Origin: Ignatzschineria ureiclastica
GTDB lineage: Bacteria; Pseudomonadota; Gammaproteobacteria; Cardiobacteriales; Wohlfahrtiimonadaceae
Reading direction: 5' to 3'
Assembly (NCBI RefSeq): GCF_003121845.1
Contig: NZ_QEWQ01000002.1
Location: 196,498 to 260,497, forward strand
Length of the DNA: 64,000 bases
In this document: positions 8,843-17,181 of the stretch, one piece after another
How the letters are laid out: each line of letters starts with the position of its first letter
Numbering within the stretch: position 1 is the stretch's first letter
Translations under genes and position numbers: made by a program
The notes under the pieces: model-generated
What the model saw: only the letters and a program-made list of their open reading frames with translations
Told to the model about the DNA's origin: nothing
Database searches by the model: none

Positions 8843-9538
8843 TTATTGTAGGCTGAAAGAATTGTAACGGAGAAAGTGATCGCATAATAGGGGGATGCGA
8901 TTATCGAAAAGTATCATAGTGTGAGAGCGGTTGATTGTGATAAAGTCTGTCATTCCCTCAATTTGAGTCTCTTTGAGATAGACCGTTCCATCACTTGGCT
9001 CATCATGACTATGGCTTCTAACAATTTGTTCTAATAATAGATGGGAAGGGCCAATATTTTGTGTGCCGGCTATGACACCTAGCGGGATTGTTGATAATTC
9101 CCATTTGAGTTTGTTATTCCGTTTTAATAATGCTGTTTTAGCTTTACCTAGAAGATAATCTGCATGATGATCTACTAGATATTGAGCAATATCTGATCCT
9201 TGAAAAGGAGGGGTAATCGCTATGACCTTTTGTAATAGTGTTGGCTGATATTGATGTGCAAGCTGGTAGGTGATTAGCCCACCTAAACTATGGGTAATAA
9301 TCGCATAAGGTTTTGTGAATGTTTGTAGATATTGATGAAATAGTTCGATATTGTCATTCATATCTGCGCGTAGTGTAGGGTAGTCGAAATAATAAACTCG
9401 ATAGCCTAACTGATTAAGACGTTTTCCTAAAATACGCATGACCCAACTATTTTGATAGAGTCCATGAATGAGAATGAGATCTTGTAGTGCAGTATGATCT
9501 TTTGATTCAAATTGGTTGACAGTTGAAGGCTCATTCAT
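8843..9538 (-). CDS. alpha/beta hydrolase, lipase/esterase-like
   Basis: 231-residue protein with the alpha/beta hydrolase landmarks. The oxyanion strand is LILIHGLYQN (about 21-30), the nucleophile elbow is THSLGG, a likely acid is in EPSDGTV, and the catalytic His is in NRSHTMI near the C-terminus. It has no signal peptide, so it is probably cytosolic. It resembles the PGAP1/lipase-like group, but the substrate cannot be inferred. It is the last gene of the minus-strand run and starts 14 bases after sspB, so it is probably co-transcribed. Confidence 0.75.
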   Translation of the reverse strand: MNEPSTVNQFESKDHTALQDLILIHGLYQNSWVMRILGKRLNQLGYRVYYFDYPTLRADMNDNIELFHQYLQTFTKPYAIITHSLGGLITYQLAHQYQPTLLQKVIAITPPFQGSDIAQYLVDHHADYLLGKAKTALLKRNNKLKWELSTIPLGVIAGTQNIGPSHLLLEQIVRSHSHDEPSDGTVYLKETQIEGMTDFITINRSHTMILFDNRIPLLCDHFLRYNSFSLQ

Positions 9539-9552
9539 GGAGGTACCTAGCG

Positions 9553-10086
9553 TTATTTAATAATTTTCAAGCCACCTTTAGGGCCGGGACCTTTGTCATT
9601 AGGAGGTAGTGTATTATCATCTTCTTTGCTTTTTTGATGATTGCTATTACTGTTATTTTCTTCATCTTGTTTAGAGGAAATAATTCCTAATTTAGGCCCT
9701 TTCTGCTTTTCTTTCTCTTTTTTATTGATAGAGAGAGGTTGGTTTTTTTCTATAAAATCAAGGCTTTCTTCATTAAGCGGTTCGGTCTGAAATCCCATTC
9801 CCTCGCCATTTTCCTGTGCATAGATAGCTGCAACTGCGCCAATAGGGATATTGATATTTTGAGGTATCCCGGAAAAGCGAGCTGAGAAAGTAATCCAGTC
9901 ATCGCCTAAATTTAAGTTATGCGTTGCAGAGGGGAGAATATTTAAGATAATTTTACCATCATGCACAAATTGTCGGGGTACATCGACAAAGGGAAGCGTT
10001 GCATCTACAACAATATAAGGGGTGCAATCATTATCTAAAATCCATTCATATAATGCGCGTATAAAATAGGGCTTATTGGAAGTCAT
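9553..10086 (-). CDS. sspB: ClpXP adaptor SspB
   Basis: Adaptor that delivers ssrA-tagged proteins to ClpXP. The N-terminal substrate-binding domain begins KPYFIRALYEWILDNDCTPY and continues with VDATLPFVDVP, FSARFSGIP and IYAQENG, all diagnostic for SspB. A long charged linker follows, then a ClpX-binding tail ending GGLKIIK (E. coli: RPALRVVK). The start at 10086 makes the N-terminus match Pseudomonas SspB. A second ATG is adjacent at 10089, and a TTG at 10143 would add 19 residues that relatives lack. No strong ribosome site marks any of them. It pairs with sspA upstream, as in other proteobacteria. Confidence 0.9.
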   Translation of the reverse strand: MTSNKPYFIRALYEWILDNDCTPYIVVDATLPFVDVPRQFVHDGKIILNILPSATHNLNLGDDWITFSARFSGIPQNINIPIGAVAAIYAQENGEGMGFQTEPLNEESLDFIEKNQPLSINKKEKEKQKGPKLGIISSKQDEENNSNSNHQKSKEDDNTLPPNDKGPGPKGGLKIIK

Positions 10087-10264
10087 CATATCAGTTATCT
10101 TATTAAAGCTTTTGAAAAATGGGTGAATGCTAAATCTCATCAATGAATTAAAATAGCTCTACTCCAATATTGTGGAGTAGATCTATGTCTATATTTATTA
10201 TATTACTACTATTTATATGATGAGTACTCTTGAATCTCTACTATTAGGTAGAAGAGGAGTGGGA

Positions 10265-10873
10265 TTAGACAGTCTTCTCTTTTTTATCAAAAGCTAATTT
10301 GACGCTCTCTTTTTCTTGCAAGCGGTCGTAATAGTCTAGTACCGGTTGTGCTTTTTTAGGAAGTGGAATATCTAGATATTTTACCCACCAGAGAAAAGGT
10401 ACAATTGTGGCATCAATCAATGAGAAATCATCACTCTGGAAATAATTTGTCTGACTAAAAAGGGGAGCATAGGCAACTAAAAGATCAGCAATGGCTTTAT
10501 TAGTCTTATTATCTGCAGTTTTCCGACCAATGAGCTTCTCGACAAGAGGATACCAATCATTCACCACTGTTTTAAGAGTCAAACGGAATTTTGCTCTTAA
10601 AATTGGATCATTAGGTAATAGAGGTGGATGAGGGAAGCGCTCATCTAAAAACTCTAAAATTGTGTCTGTATGATAAATCGCAATTTCTCGAGTAATAAGC
10701 GTTGGGAGAATAACTTGAGGGTTAACTTCCAATAAATCTCCTGGTGGATTATTAGGATCGACAATCACCGTTTCACAAGTAATATTTTTTTCTAGCAAAG
10801 TTACCTTAACTCGATCACCATCTAAAGAATTCTTTTCTGTAAATAGTGTAAAACCTGTTCGTCTTGTTGACAT
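10265..10873 (-). CDS. sspA: stringent starvation protein A
   Basis: 202-residue GST-fold protein that binds RNA polymerase and modulates stress-related transcription. The N-terminal thioredoxin-like half contains FTLFTEKNSLDGDRVKV and NPQVILPTL. The diagnostic FPHPPLLPNDP surface pocket and an all-helical C-terminal half follow. The catalytic residue of true glutathione transferases is not evident, as expected for SspA. The gene lies between petC (94 bases) and sspB, the same petABC-sspAB order seen in many beta- and gammaproteobacteria. The start has a GGAGATC ribosome site. Confidence 0.95.
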   Translation of the reverse strand: MSTRRTGFTLFTEKNSLDGDRVKVTLLEKNITCETVIVDPNNPPGDLLEVNPQVILPTLITREIAIYHTDTILEFLDERFPHPPLLPNDPILRAKFRLTLKTVVNDWYPLVEKLIGRKTADNKTNKAIADLLVAYAPLFSQTNYFQSDDFSLIDATIVPFLWWVKYLDIPLPKKAQPVLDYYDRLQEKESVKLAFDKKEKTV

Positions 10874-10967
10874 AATTTATGATCTCCTTAATCACAAGTA
10901 AGGAGCAACTAAAAATAATTGCTCCTTACTGATTTATAGTACCTGTTGTAACATGAAAAAACGTAAA

Positions 10968-11795
10968 TTACTTAACATCTTTCCAATATTCACGGTTAAG
11001 TGCGTAAGCAAGAATAGTAAAGATCACTAAGAAGCCAAGAACCCATGGACCATACTTTTGACGCTCTAATTGCGCTGGTTCTGAAACATAAGTTAAGAAG
11101 TTAGTGACATCATTTACAGCTTTACGGAATTCAAGTTCAGTCATTGCGCCATCTGAAACTTTTTCAACGCCGACAACAACATCTTCAAATTGACACTCAT
11201 CAGGATTATTCATATCACATTCACCAATAGCCACTTTCTCAATGACAGGTTGATGAATTCCCTGTAATTCAGCTAATACGTTGGGCATACCTGCATTTGG
11301 GAAGGCAATATTGTTCATACCTGTAGGACGACTAGGATCTTCGTAGAAAGAGAGAAGATACTTAAATACATAGTCTGGACCTTTAGCGCGAGCAATAGTT
11401 GAAAGATCAGGAGGAGAAACACCTAACCATACTTTTGCATCACGACGATCCATAGCAGTATGGATTAAATCACCATCTTTTGTTCTAATGAACTCTGCTT
11501 CGCGAGGATCATAACTACCTGTATTAATTAATTTTTGAATATCTTCTTCTTGTAAGCCGATATCTCTCGCCGTAATATTGTAGCGTTGAAACTCTAATGA
11601 GTGACACGCAAGGCAGTAGTCAACGTAAAGACGAGCACCAGATTGCAATGACTCATAGTTTTTAACGTTAATTTGCGGCTCACCTAAAGCATCAAGTGCT
11701 TGAGCTGTTAATGCTTCAGATGTCTGTGCATTGGCCGTAGCTGAGGCGAAAACCATCAGAAGGCTGCTAGTAAGTAATGTTATGATTTTTCTCAT
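10968..11795 (-). CDS. petC: cytochrome c1 of the bc1 complex
   Basis: Haem-c subunit passing electrons from the Rieske centre to cytochrome c. It carries a Sec signal peptide (residues 1-23, ending TANA), a haem site C61-L-A-C-H65, and a likely Met axial ligand in the region around NNIAFPNAGMP. A C-terminal membrane anchor (WVLGFLVIFTILAYALNREY) has positive residues on the cytoplasmic side. The gene overlaps the end of petB by four bases (ATGA), which indicates translational coupling. Confidence 0.95.
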   Translation of the reverse strand: MRKIITLLTSSLLMVFASATANAQTSEALTAQALDALGEPQINVKNYESLQSGARLYVDYCLACHSLEFQRYNITARDIGLQEEDIQKLINTGSYDPREAEFIRTKDGDLIHTAMDRRDAKVWLGVSPPDLSTIARAKGPDYVFKYLLSFYEDPSRPTGMNNIAFPNAGMPNVLAELQGIHQPVIEKVAIGECDMNNPDECQFEDVVVGVEKVSDGAMTELEFRKAVNDVTNFLTYVSEPAQLERQKYGPWVLGFLVIFTILAYALNREYWKDVK

Positions 11796-13075
11796 TTCAT
11801 TGTCACCCTTGTTGGAACTGGTTTAACTTTACCCCATCTTGACCACCATGGCATGCCAAGGAAGAAGACAAAATAGTAGACAGTACAGATACGAGCAACG
11901 AGTGTACGAGTATCGTTAGCTGGTACCACACCTAAATAACCAAGTACGATGAAGCAGATTACAAAAAGTGCGATCATAATTTTAATAAATGCACCCTTAT
12001 AGCGAATCGAACGTACAGGACTTCTATCTAACCAAGGAAGGGCAAATAGAACTGCAATTGAAGCGCCCATTGCAATAACACCCCAAATTTGCGTACCAAA
12101 CCATGATGGAACTGCACGTAAAATTGTGTAGTAAGGCGTAAAGTACCAAACAGGTGCAATATGTGCAGGCGTTGCTAATGGATTAGCGGGTTCAAAGTTT
12201 GGAGATTCAAGGAATAATCCATACATATCCGGCATATAGAAGATGATCAATGCGAAGAAAATAAGGAAAATACCTACAGCAAAAGTATCATGTACTGTGT
12301 AGTAAGGATGGAACGGAATACCATCAAGTGGTTTACCATTTTCATCAAGGTTATCCTTGATTTCGATACCATCGGGGTTGTTAGAGCCTACTTGGTGAAG
12401 TGCAAGGATATGCGCTACAACTAAACCTACTAAGACAAGTGGAAGTGCAATCACATGAAGCGCGAAGAAACGGCTAAGTGTTGCTTCAGAGATAACAAAG
12501 TCTCCTCGAATACCTGTTACTAATGTATCCCCAATGTAAGGAATTGCACCAAAGAGAGAGATAATCACCTGTGCACCCCAGAATGACATCTGACCATAGG
12601 GGAGAACGTATCCCATAAAGGCTTCAGCCATTAGCACAAGGTAGATCAACATACCGAAGATCCACACAAGTTCTCGAGGTTTACGATGTGAACCGTAAAT
12701 TAGACCGCGGAACATATGCATATAGATAACGATGAAGAACATCGATGCACCGACGGCATGCATATAGCGTATGAGCCAAGTCCAGTTTGCATCACGCATT
12801 ACCGCTGTTTCAAGAGAGGCATAGGCGATAGGAATTCCTGTTGGACCTAAAGCTCCATCAGGTTTGTAGTACATGACTAACCAAATACCTGTAAGAATTT
12901 GGTTTACAAGTACAACACCTGCTAAAACACCAAATACATAGAGCCAGTTGAAGTTCTTAGGCGCATAATACTCAGTAACATGCGTTCTTAGAGCGCGTTT
13001 ATAAGGAATTCGATAATCAATCCAATCCCCCAAACGTTCTAATCTTGATTTTTCATTTGTTTTAGTAGTAGCCAT
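11792..13075 (-). CDS. petB: cytochrome b of the bc1 complex
   Basis: Membrane core subunit holding two b haems and the quinol sites, 427 residues with about eight or nine transmembrane helices. Typical blocks are visible: NWLYVFGVLAG, the His-containing second helix (YMHAVGASMFFIVIYMHMFR), GYVLPYGQMSFWGA near the Qo site, ALHVIALPLVLVGLVVAH, and PEWY-like PVWYFTPYYTILR. Note the V in PVWY where the canonical quinol-oxidising motif has E (PEWY). It overlaps petA by one base (TAATG). Confidence 0.95.
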   Translation of the reverse strand: MATTKTNEKSRLERLGDWIDYRIPYKRALRTHVTEYYAPKNFNWLYVFGVLAGVVLVNQILTGIWLVMYYKPDGALGPTGIPIAYASLETAVMRDANWTWLIRYMHAVGASMFFIVIYMHMFRGLIYGSHRKPRELVWIFGMLIYLVLMAEAFMGYVLPYGQMSFWGAQVIISLFGAIPYIGDTLVTGIRGDFVISEATLSRFFALHVIALPLVLVGLVVAHILALHQVGSNNPDGIEIKDNLDENGKPLDGIPFHPYYTVHDTFAVGIFLIFFALIIFYMPDMYGLFLESPNFEPANPLATPAHIAPVWYFTPYYTILRAVPSWFGTQIWGVIAMGASIAVLFALPWLDRSPVRSIRYKGAFIKIMIALFVICFIVLGYLGVVPANDTRTLVARICTVYYFVFFLGMPWWSRWGKVKPVPTRVTMK

Positions 13076-13689
13076 TACGCAACTCCCTCCCCGCTAGTAC
13101 CGACAACGATTAAGTTATCTGTTTTGTAGTAGTGATCAGGAACAAGAAGGTTAATTGGGGCAGGGAGGTTTTTGAAAACACGTCCTGCTAAATCAAATCT
13201 TGAGCCATGACATGCACAGAAGAATCCACCACGCCAATTAGGACCTAAATCTGCAGGCGCAACTTCAGGTCTAAATGTGGGTGAACATCCTAAATGCGTA
13301 CAAATACCTACTAAAATGAGATATTCAGGTTTAATAGAACGAAATTCATTTTGTGCGTACGGAGGTTGTTGATCACTTTTAGAAGTGGGATCTACTAACG
13401 CATCAGCAGGTGCAGTTGATAAGCGTTCAAGCATCGCTTCAGTACGGTTTAAAACCCAAACAGGCTTTCCTTGCCACTCAACACGGAGTAATTCTCCGGG
13501 AGAGAGTTTAGAAAGATCTACTTCAACGGGCGCACCAGCACTTTTCGCACGTTGGCTAGGCATCCACGATTTTACAAAAGGAACCCCCAAGAATCCTGCA
13601 CCAAAGGCGGCTACAGCAACAGTTGCGTAGCTCAGGACTCGTCTCCTTTTATGATTCACATTCTCCGAACTCATGTTCTTCGTCTCCAT
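13075..13689 (-). CDS. petA: Rieske iron-sulfur subunit of the bc1 complex
   Basis: 2Fe-2S subunit of ubiquinol:cytochrome c reductase. Cluster ligands are C130 and H132 (ICTHLGC) and C158 and H161 (CACHGSRFD). C135 and C160 can form the structural disulfide. The N-terminus HKRRRVLSYATVAVAAFGAG is a Tat-type signal anchor, as usual for Rieske proteins. The start at 13689 gives five residues more than an internal ATG (MSSEN), and either is possible. It is first in petABC and lies 18 bases after efp, so the two may share transcripts. Confidence 0.95.
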   Translation of the reverse strand: METKNMSSENVNHKRRRVLSYATVAVAAFGAGFLGVPFVKSWMPSQRAKSAGAPVEVDLSKLSPGELLRVEWQGKPVWVLNRTEAMLERLSTAPADALVDPTSKSDQQPPYAQNEFRSIKPEYLILVGICTHLGCSPTFRPEVAPADLGPNWRGGFFCACHGSRFDLAGRVFKNLPAPINLLVPDHYYKTDNLIVVGTSGEGVA

Positions 13690-13707
13690 TTAAAATTTTA
13701 CTTTTAC

Positions 13708-14274
13708 TTATTTTACACGTGACACATATTCGCCCGTGCGGGTATCGACTTTAATTACTTCACCAATTTGTACAAAAAGCGGTACTCGTACAACAGCGCC
13801 TGATTCTAACGTCGCTGGCTTACCACCTGTTCCCGCCGTATCACCTTTTAAACCAGGATCTGTTTCAGTAATGGCCATTTCAATAAAATTAGGAGGTGTT
13901 ACAGAGAGTGGTGTGCCGTTATAGAGTGTTACGGTACACATATCTTGCTCTTTGAGCCATTTTTTAGTATCAGTAACTGCGCTTTCATTCGCTGCAACTT
14001 GATCAAATGTTGCAGGGTTCATGAAGTGCCAAAATTCGCCATCATTGTAGAGATATTGTAATTCCACATCGATTACATCTGCACCTTCCACAGATTCACC
14101 AGAACGGAAAGTTTTTTCGATGACACGACCTGTTTTTAGGTTACGGATCTTAACGCGGTTAAAAGCTTGACCTTTTCCTGGTTTAACCATCTCATTTTCG
14201 ATGATAGAGCAAGGATCTCCATCAAGCATGATTTTTAACCCACTTTTGAATTGATTTGTTGTATATGTTGCCAT
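13708..14274 (-). CDS. efp: elongation factor P
   Basis: 188-residue tRNA-mimicking factor that rescues ribosomes stalled at polyproline. It has three beta-barrel domains (about 1-65, 66-130 and 131-188). The modified-lysine loop is KPGKGQA at about 32-38, the K-type loop modified by EpmA/EpmB in gammaproteobacteria. Neither modification gene is in the window. C-terminal block: [18 protein letters not shown]. The start has no neighbouring alternative, and the gene leads the petABC run. Confidence 0.97.
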   Translation of the reverse strand: MATYTTNQFKSGLKIMLDGDPCSIIENEMVKPGKGQAFNRVKIRNLKTGRVIEKTFRSGESVEGADVIDVELQYLYNDGEFWHFMNPATFDQVAANESAVTDTKKWLKEQDMCTVTLYNGTPLSVTPPNFIEMAITETDPGLKGDTAGTGGKPATLESGAVVRVPLFVQIGEVIKVDTRTGEYVSRVK

Positions 14275-14351
14275 TTTATAATCACTATATTTTGATAAAA
14301 AAATTTCTATGCAGATTATACCTGAACTCCAATTTAAATTCAGCTTACATC

Positions 14352-15455
14352 TTATCTATTTTGCTTACGAATTTGCGTAGCCATGAAACTTTGGAAAATA
14401 TTTTCATTGATTCTAAACCATTGGTATTCTTGGTTTAGAAAAGCTCGCCAATGATCATAGACCATTTTGAAGTCAGGATTCTTGTTACATTCTTCTTCAT
14501 AGATTTTTTGAGCGACATTGTAAGATGCTTCCAAAATCTCTTTAGAAAAGGAGCGTAGTTTAGCACCATTTTGCGTTAATGTGGCAAGTGCCGGTGGATT
14601 TTTTGCATCATATTGGGCAATCATCCATTGATTAATTTCCGCACATACTGTTGTAAAGAGTTCTTGGTAGAGTGTCGGTAGTTCTTGCCATTTATCTTGA
14701 TTGACATAAAAGGAGGTTGTAGCAGAGCCTTCCCAGAATCCCGGAGTATAGTAATAGGGGGCTACAGATTGTAACCCGAGTTTTTCATCATCGTAGGGCC
14801 CGACAAATTCTGCTGCATCAATAGTGCCTTTTTCTAGGGATGAATAGACATCACTTGCAGGAATACTTTGGGGAATAACGCCAAGTCGTGAGAGAATTTC
14901 TCCTCCAAAACCAGGGATGCGGAATTTTAAACCTTTAAGATCTTCAAGCGTTTTAACTTCTTTGCGGAACCATCCCCCCATTTGAGCTGTTGTATTACCA
15001 CCGGGGAAATTAATAATATTGTATTGTGCAAAGACTTTGCGGAGGATCTCTAGTCCACCACCGGCATAAAACCAAGCATTTTGCATTCGCGCACTCATTC
15101 CAAAAGGAAGTACTGTATCAATGGATAGCGCTGAGTTTTTACCATGATAGTAATAGGAGGCGGTATGACCTAACTCTACGGTACCTTGTGATACCGCATC
15201 AAAAACTTGATTGGCAGGAACCAACTCACCTGGAGCAAAGACTTGAATTTCAAATTGGCCATTTGTTAATCGAGAGAGCTTATCCGCAAGCATAGTCGAA
15301 GCGGCGAATAAAATATCAAGGTTTTTAGGAAATCCAGCTGTTAAACGCCAACGAATTTTAGGCAGAGACTCCGCTTTGGTAATGCTAGTGGCTGCAATCA
15401 TTCCAGAAAATGCGGCGGTAGTTCCTGCGGTTTTAATAAAAGATCGACGTTTCAT
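14352..15455 (-). CDS. dctP: TRAP transporter periplasmic binding protein, TakP-like (paralogue 1)
   Basis: 367-residue solute-binding protein of a tripartite ATP-independent transporter. The Tat-like signal [16 protein letters not shown] precedes the mature domain. Diagnostic stretches are [65 protein letters not shown] and YYTPGFWEG. They match the 2-oxo-acid-binding TakP group. It is closely similar to the next gene upstream, a tandem duplication, though the N-terminal and C-terminal quarters have diverged. The Asp/Trp/Arg ligand region ([16 protein letters not shown]) is intact in both. It ends 77 bases before efp. Confidence 0.9.
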   Translation of the reverse strand: MKRRSFIKTAGTTAAFSGMIAATSITKAESLPKIRWRLTAGFPKNLDILFAASTMLADKLSRLTNGQFEIQVFAPGELVPANQVFDAVSQGTVELGHTASYYYHGKNSALSIDTVLPFGMSARMQNAWFYAGGGLEILRKVFAQYNIINFPGGNTTAQMGGWFRKEVKTLEDLKGLKFRIPGFGGEILSRLGVIPQSIPASDVYSSLEKGTIDAAEFVGPYDDEKLGLQSVAPYYYTPGFWEGSATTSFYVNQDKWQELPTLYQELFTTVCAEINQWMIAQYDAKNPPALATLTQNGAKLRSFSKEILEASYNVAQKIYEEECNKNPDFKMVYDHWRAFLNQEYQWFRINENIFQSFMATQIRKQNR

Positions 15456-15774
15456 GTCATTACTCCAGAGTTATTATTAGTTTTTATTGTAATAGCGATT
15501 GTGAGTCTATTAATTCTATTAATTCCCGTATGATCTATTCTATGTAATAAGATTCCAAATAATATGATATAGATCAGCTTTATCGGGAATCAATAATCAT
15601 TTTTATTGAGATAAGTCTATTTTAACCAACTGTTCTAAATATATATTTTACATAAGCATAGGGGTTAAATAGGTACATAGATAAGTAATCATAGACAAGC
15701 AATAGGGTTACATACTATTAAGGTTACTACTATCTGACTAGTGTGAATAGCCGTAACAAAATATTAGCGTTATA
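15456..15774 (-). other. 319-bp spacer between the two binding-protein genes
   Basis: AT-rich with no reading frame. A distant inverted pair, aattcccg (about 15521) and tcgggaat (about 15583), encloses AT-rich sequence containing gatct/agatc. It probably contains the promoter of paralogue 1, which would allow separate expression. No clear terminator was found. Confidence 0.3.
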
Positions 15775-16869
15775 TTAAGTTCTCTGTTTTCTCAGCTGTG
15801 AGAACATAAATTGTTGGAAAATATTCTCATTGACTCTAAACCACTGATACTCTTTGTTGAGGAAATCTTTCCAATGGCTATATATTTTTCGGAAATCTTC
15901 ATTTGCTTCAGATTCTTCCGCATAGATCTCTTGTGCAACATTATACGCAGCTTGGAGAATCTCTTTGGAGAACGAACGAAGTTTAGCGCCATTTTGAATA
16001 ACGGTTGCTAAGGCTTCGGGGCTTTTTGCATCGTATTGTGCAGACATCCACATGTTTGCTTCCGCCGCGGCTCTTTCAAAAATAATTTTGTACTGCTCTG
16101 GCAGTGAGCCCCATGCATCTTGATTAACATAGAAAGTAAGCATTGCAGATCCTTCCCAGAATCCCGGCGTATAGTAGTAAGGGGCTACTGATTGTAATCC
16201 TAATTTTTCATCATCATAAGGTCCTACAAATTCCGTTGCGTCAATAGTGCCTTTTTCTAATGATGAGTAGATATCGCCGACTGCGATATTTTGGGGAATA
16301 GCTCCTAAGCGAGAGAAGATCTCTCCTCCAAATCCTGGGATACGGAATTTAAGACCTTTAAGATCGGCAACAGTCTTCACTTCTTTACGAAACCAACCAC
16401 CCATTTGAGTATTAGAGTTACCGCCAGGGAAGTTGACAATATTATATTTTGCAAAGAGTTCTCGTAGAATTTCTGTACCGCCCCCGGCATAATACCAGGC
16501 ATTTTGCATGCGAGTTGTTAGCCCGAAAGGAAGGCAAGTATCAATGGAGAGCGCTTTATTTTTCCCATGATAATAATTAGAGGTAGAGTGACCCATTTCA
16601 ACTGTACCATTTTGTACCGCATCAAATACTTGCGTTGAGGGGACAATCTCTCCTGGTGCAAAGACTTGAATTTCAAACTCACCATTCGTCATAGCATATA
16701 CAGAATCTGCAAGCCGTTGCGAAGTACCATAGAGAAGATCTAAGTGTCTAGGGAAACTTGTTGTCATCCGCCATTTGACTTTCGGGGTAGTGGTTTGTGC
16801 AATTGCACTTGAAGCCATTGTCGCACCTGCGATCACTCCTGCTTTTGCCATAAATTGCCGGCGTTTCAT
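15775..16869 (-). CDS. dctP: TRAP transporter periplasmic binding protein, TakP-like (paralogue 2)
   Basis: 364-residue binding protein with Tat-like signal MKRRQFMAKAGVIAGA cleaved near SAIAQ. It shares the TakP landmarks [61 protein letters not shown] and YYTPGFWEG with paralogue 1. By analogy with TakP it binds a monocarboxylic 2-oxo acid, but the ligand here is unproven. It lies downstream of dctQ-dctM, separated by a hairpin at 17130, so it could be transcribed with them or from its own promoter. Confidence 0.9.
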   Translation of the reverse strand: MKRRQFMAKAGVIAGATMASSAIAQTTTPKVKWRMTTSFPRHLDLLYGTSQRLADSVYAMTNGEFEIQVFAPGEIVPSTQVFDAVQNGTVEMGHSTSNYYHGKNKALSIDTCLPFGLTTRMQNAWYYAGGGTEILRELFAKYNIVNFPGGNSNTQMGGWFRKEVKTVADLKGLKFRIPGFGGEIFSRLGAIPQNIAVGDIYSSLEKGTIDATEFVGPYDDEKLGLQSVAPYYYTPGFWEGSAMLTFYVNQDAWGSLPEQYKIIFERAAAEANMWMSAQYDAKSPEALATVIQNGAKLRSFSKEILQAAYNVAQEIYAEESEANEDFRKIYSHWKDFLNKEYQWFRVNENIFQQFMFSQLRKQRT

Positions 16870-17129
16870 CTCAATTCTCCATTGTTATTTTAATTGTTGT
16901 TTTGTTGTGTAGTTATTATTGAAAGCTTGATTTACAAATCAGTACTGTTGTTATAGTTATTGTAGGTAGTATTTATCAGTATTGGTCATACCAGTGATAT
17001 TTCGCCAATAATATTATTACTATTATCTATAGTGATAACATAACTTAAGCTGAATTATCAATGTTGATTCTATTGCGTAACGATATATGTATATCATCGT
17101 TGTCTATAGAAAATGAATATGAGCTTAAG
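16870..17129 (-). other. spacer between dctM and the binding-protein gene
   Basis: AT-rich with no reading frame. It contains a near-palindrome at 17079-17101 (aacgat ... atcgtt arms around an atat/gtatat centre) that could be a regulator site or a small hairpin. A promoter for paralogue 2 is expected here but cannot be fixed by eye. Confidence 0.3.
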
Positions 17130-17170
17130 AGGAAGAATCAATGTCTCTATTCTGAGCAGTGATTCTTCCT
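17130..17170 (-). terminator. hairpin after dctM, possible attenuating terminator
   Basis: 11-bp perfect stem (aggaagaatca / tgattcttcct) with a 19-base loop directly downstream of the dctM stop. On the minus strand it is followed only by TCTTAAG, a weak tail, so it may terminate partially or stabilise the upstream mRNA. Confidence 0.5.
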
Positions 17171-17181
17171 AAAAGTGATAT

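Noticed and set aside
13385-13630. 81-residue plus-strand frame in petA
   Set aside because: It is antisense to the Rieske gene. Composition is a by-product of that coding sequence.
17079-17101. Near-palindrome as an operator for the TRAP genes
   Set aside because: AT-rich near-palindromes are frequent in this genome, and its distance from the next start (about 210 bases) gives no support. It is kept only as a note in the spacer entry.
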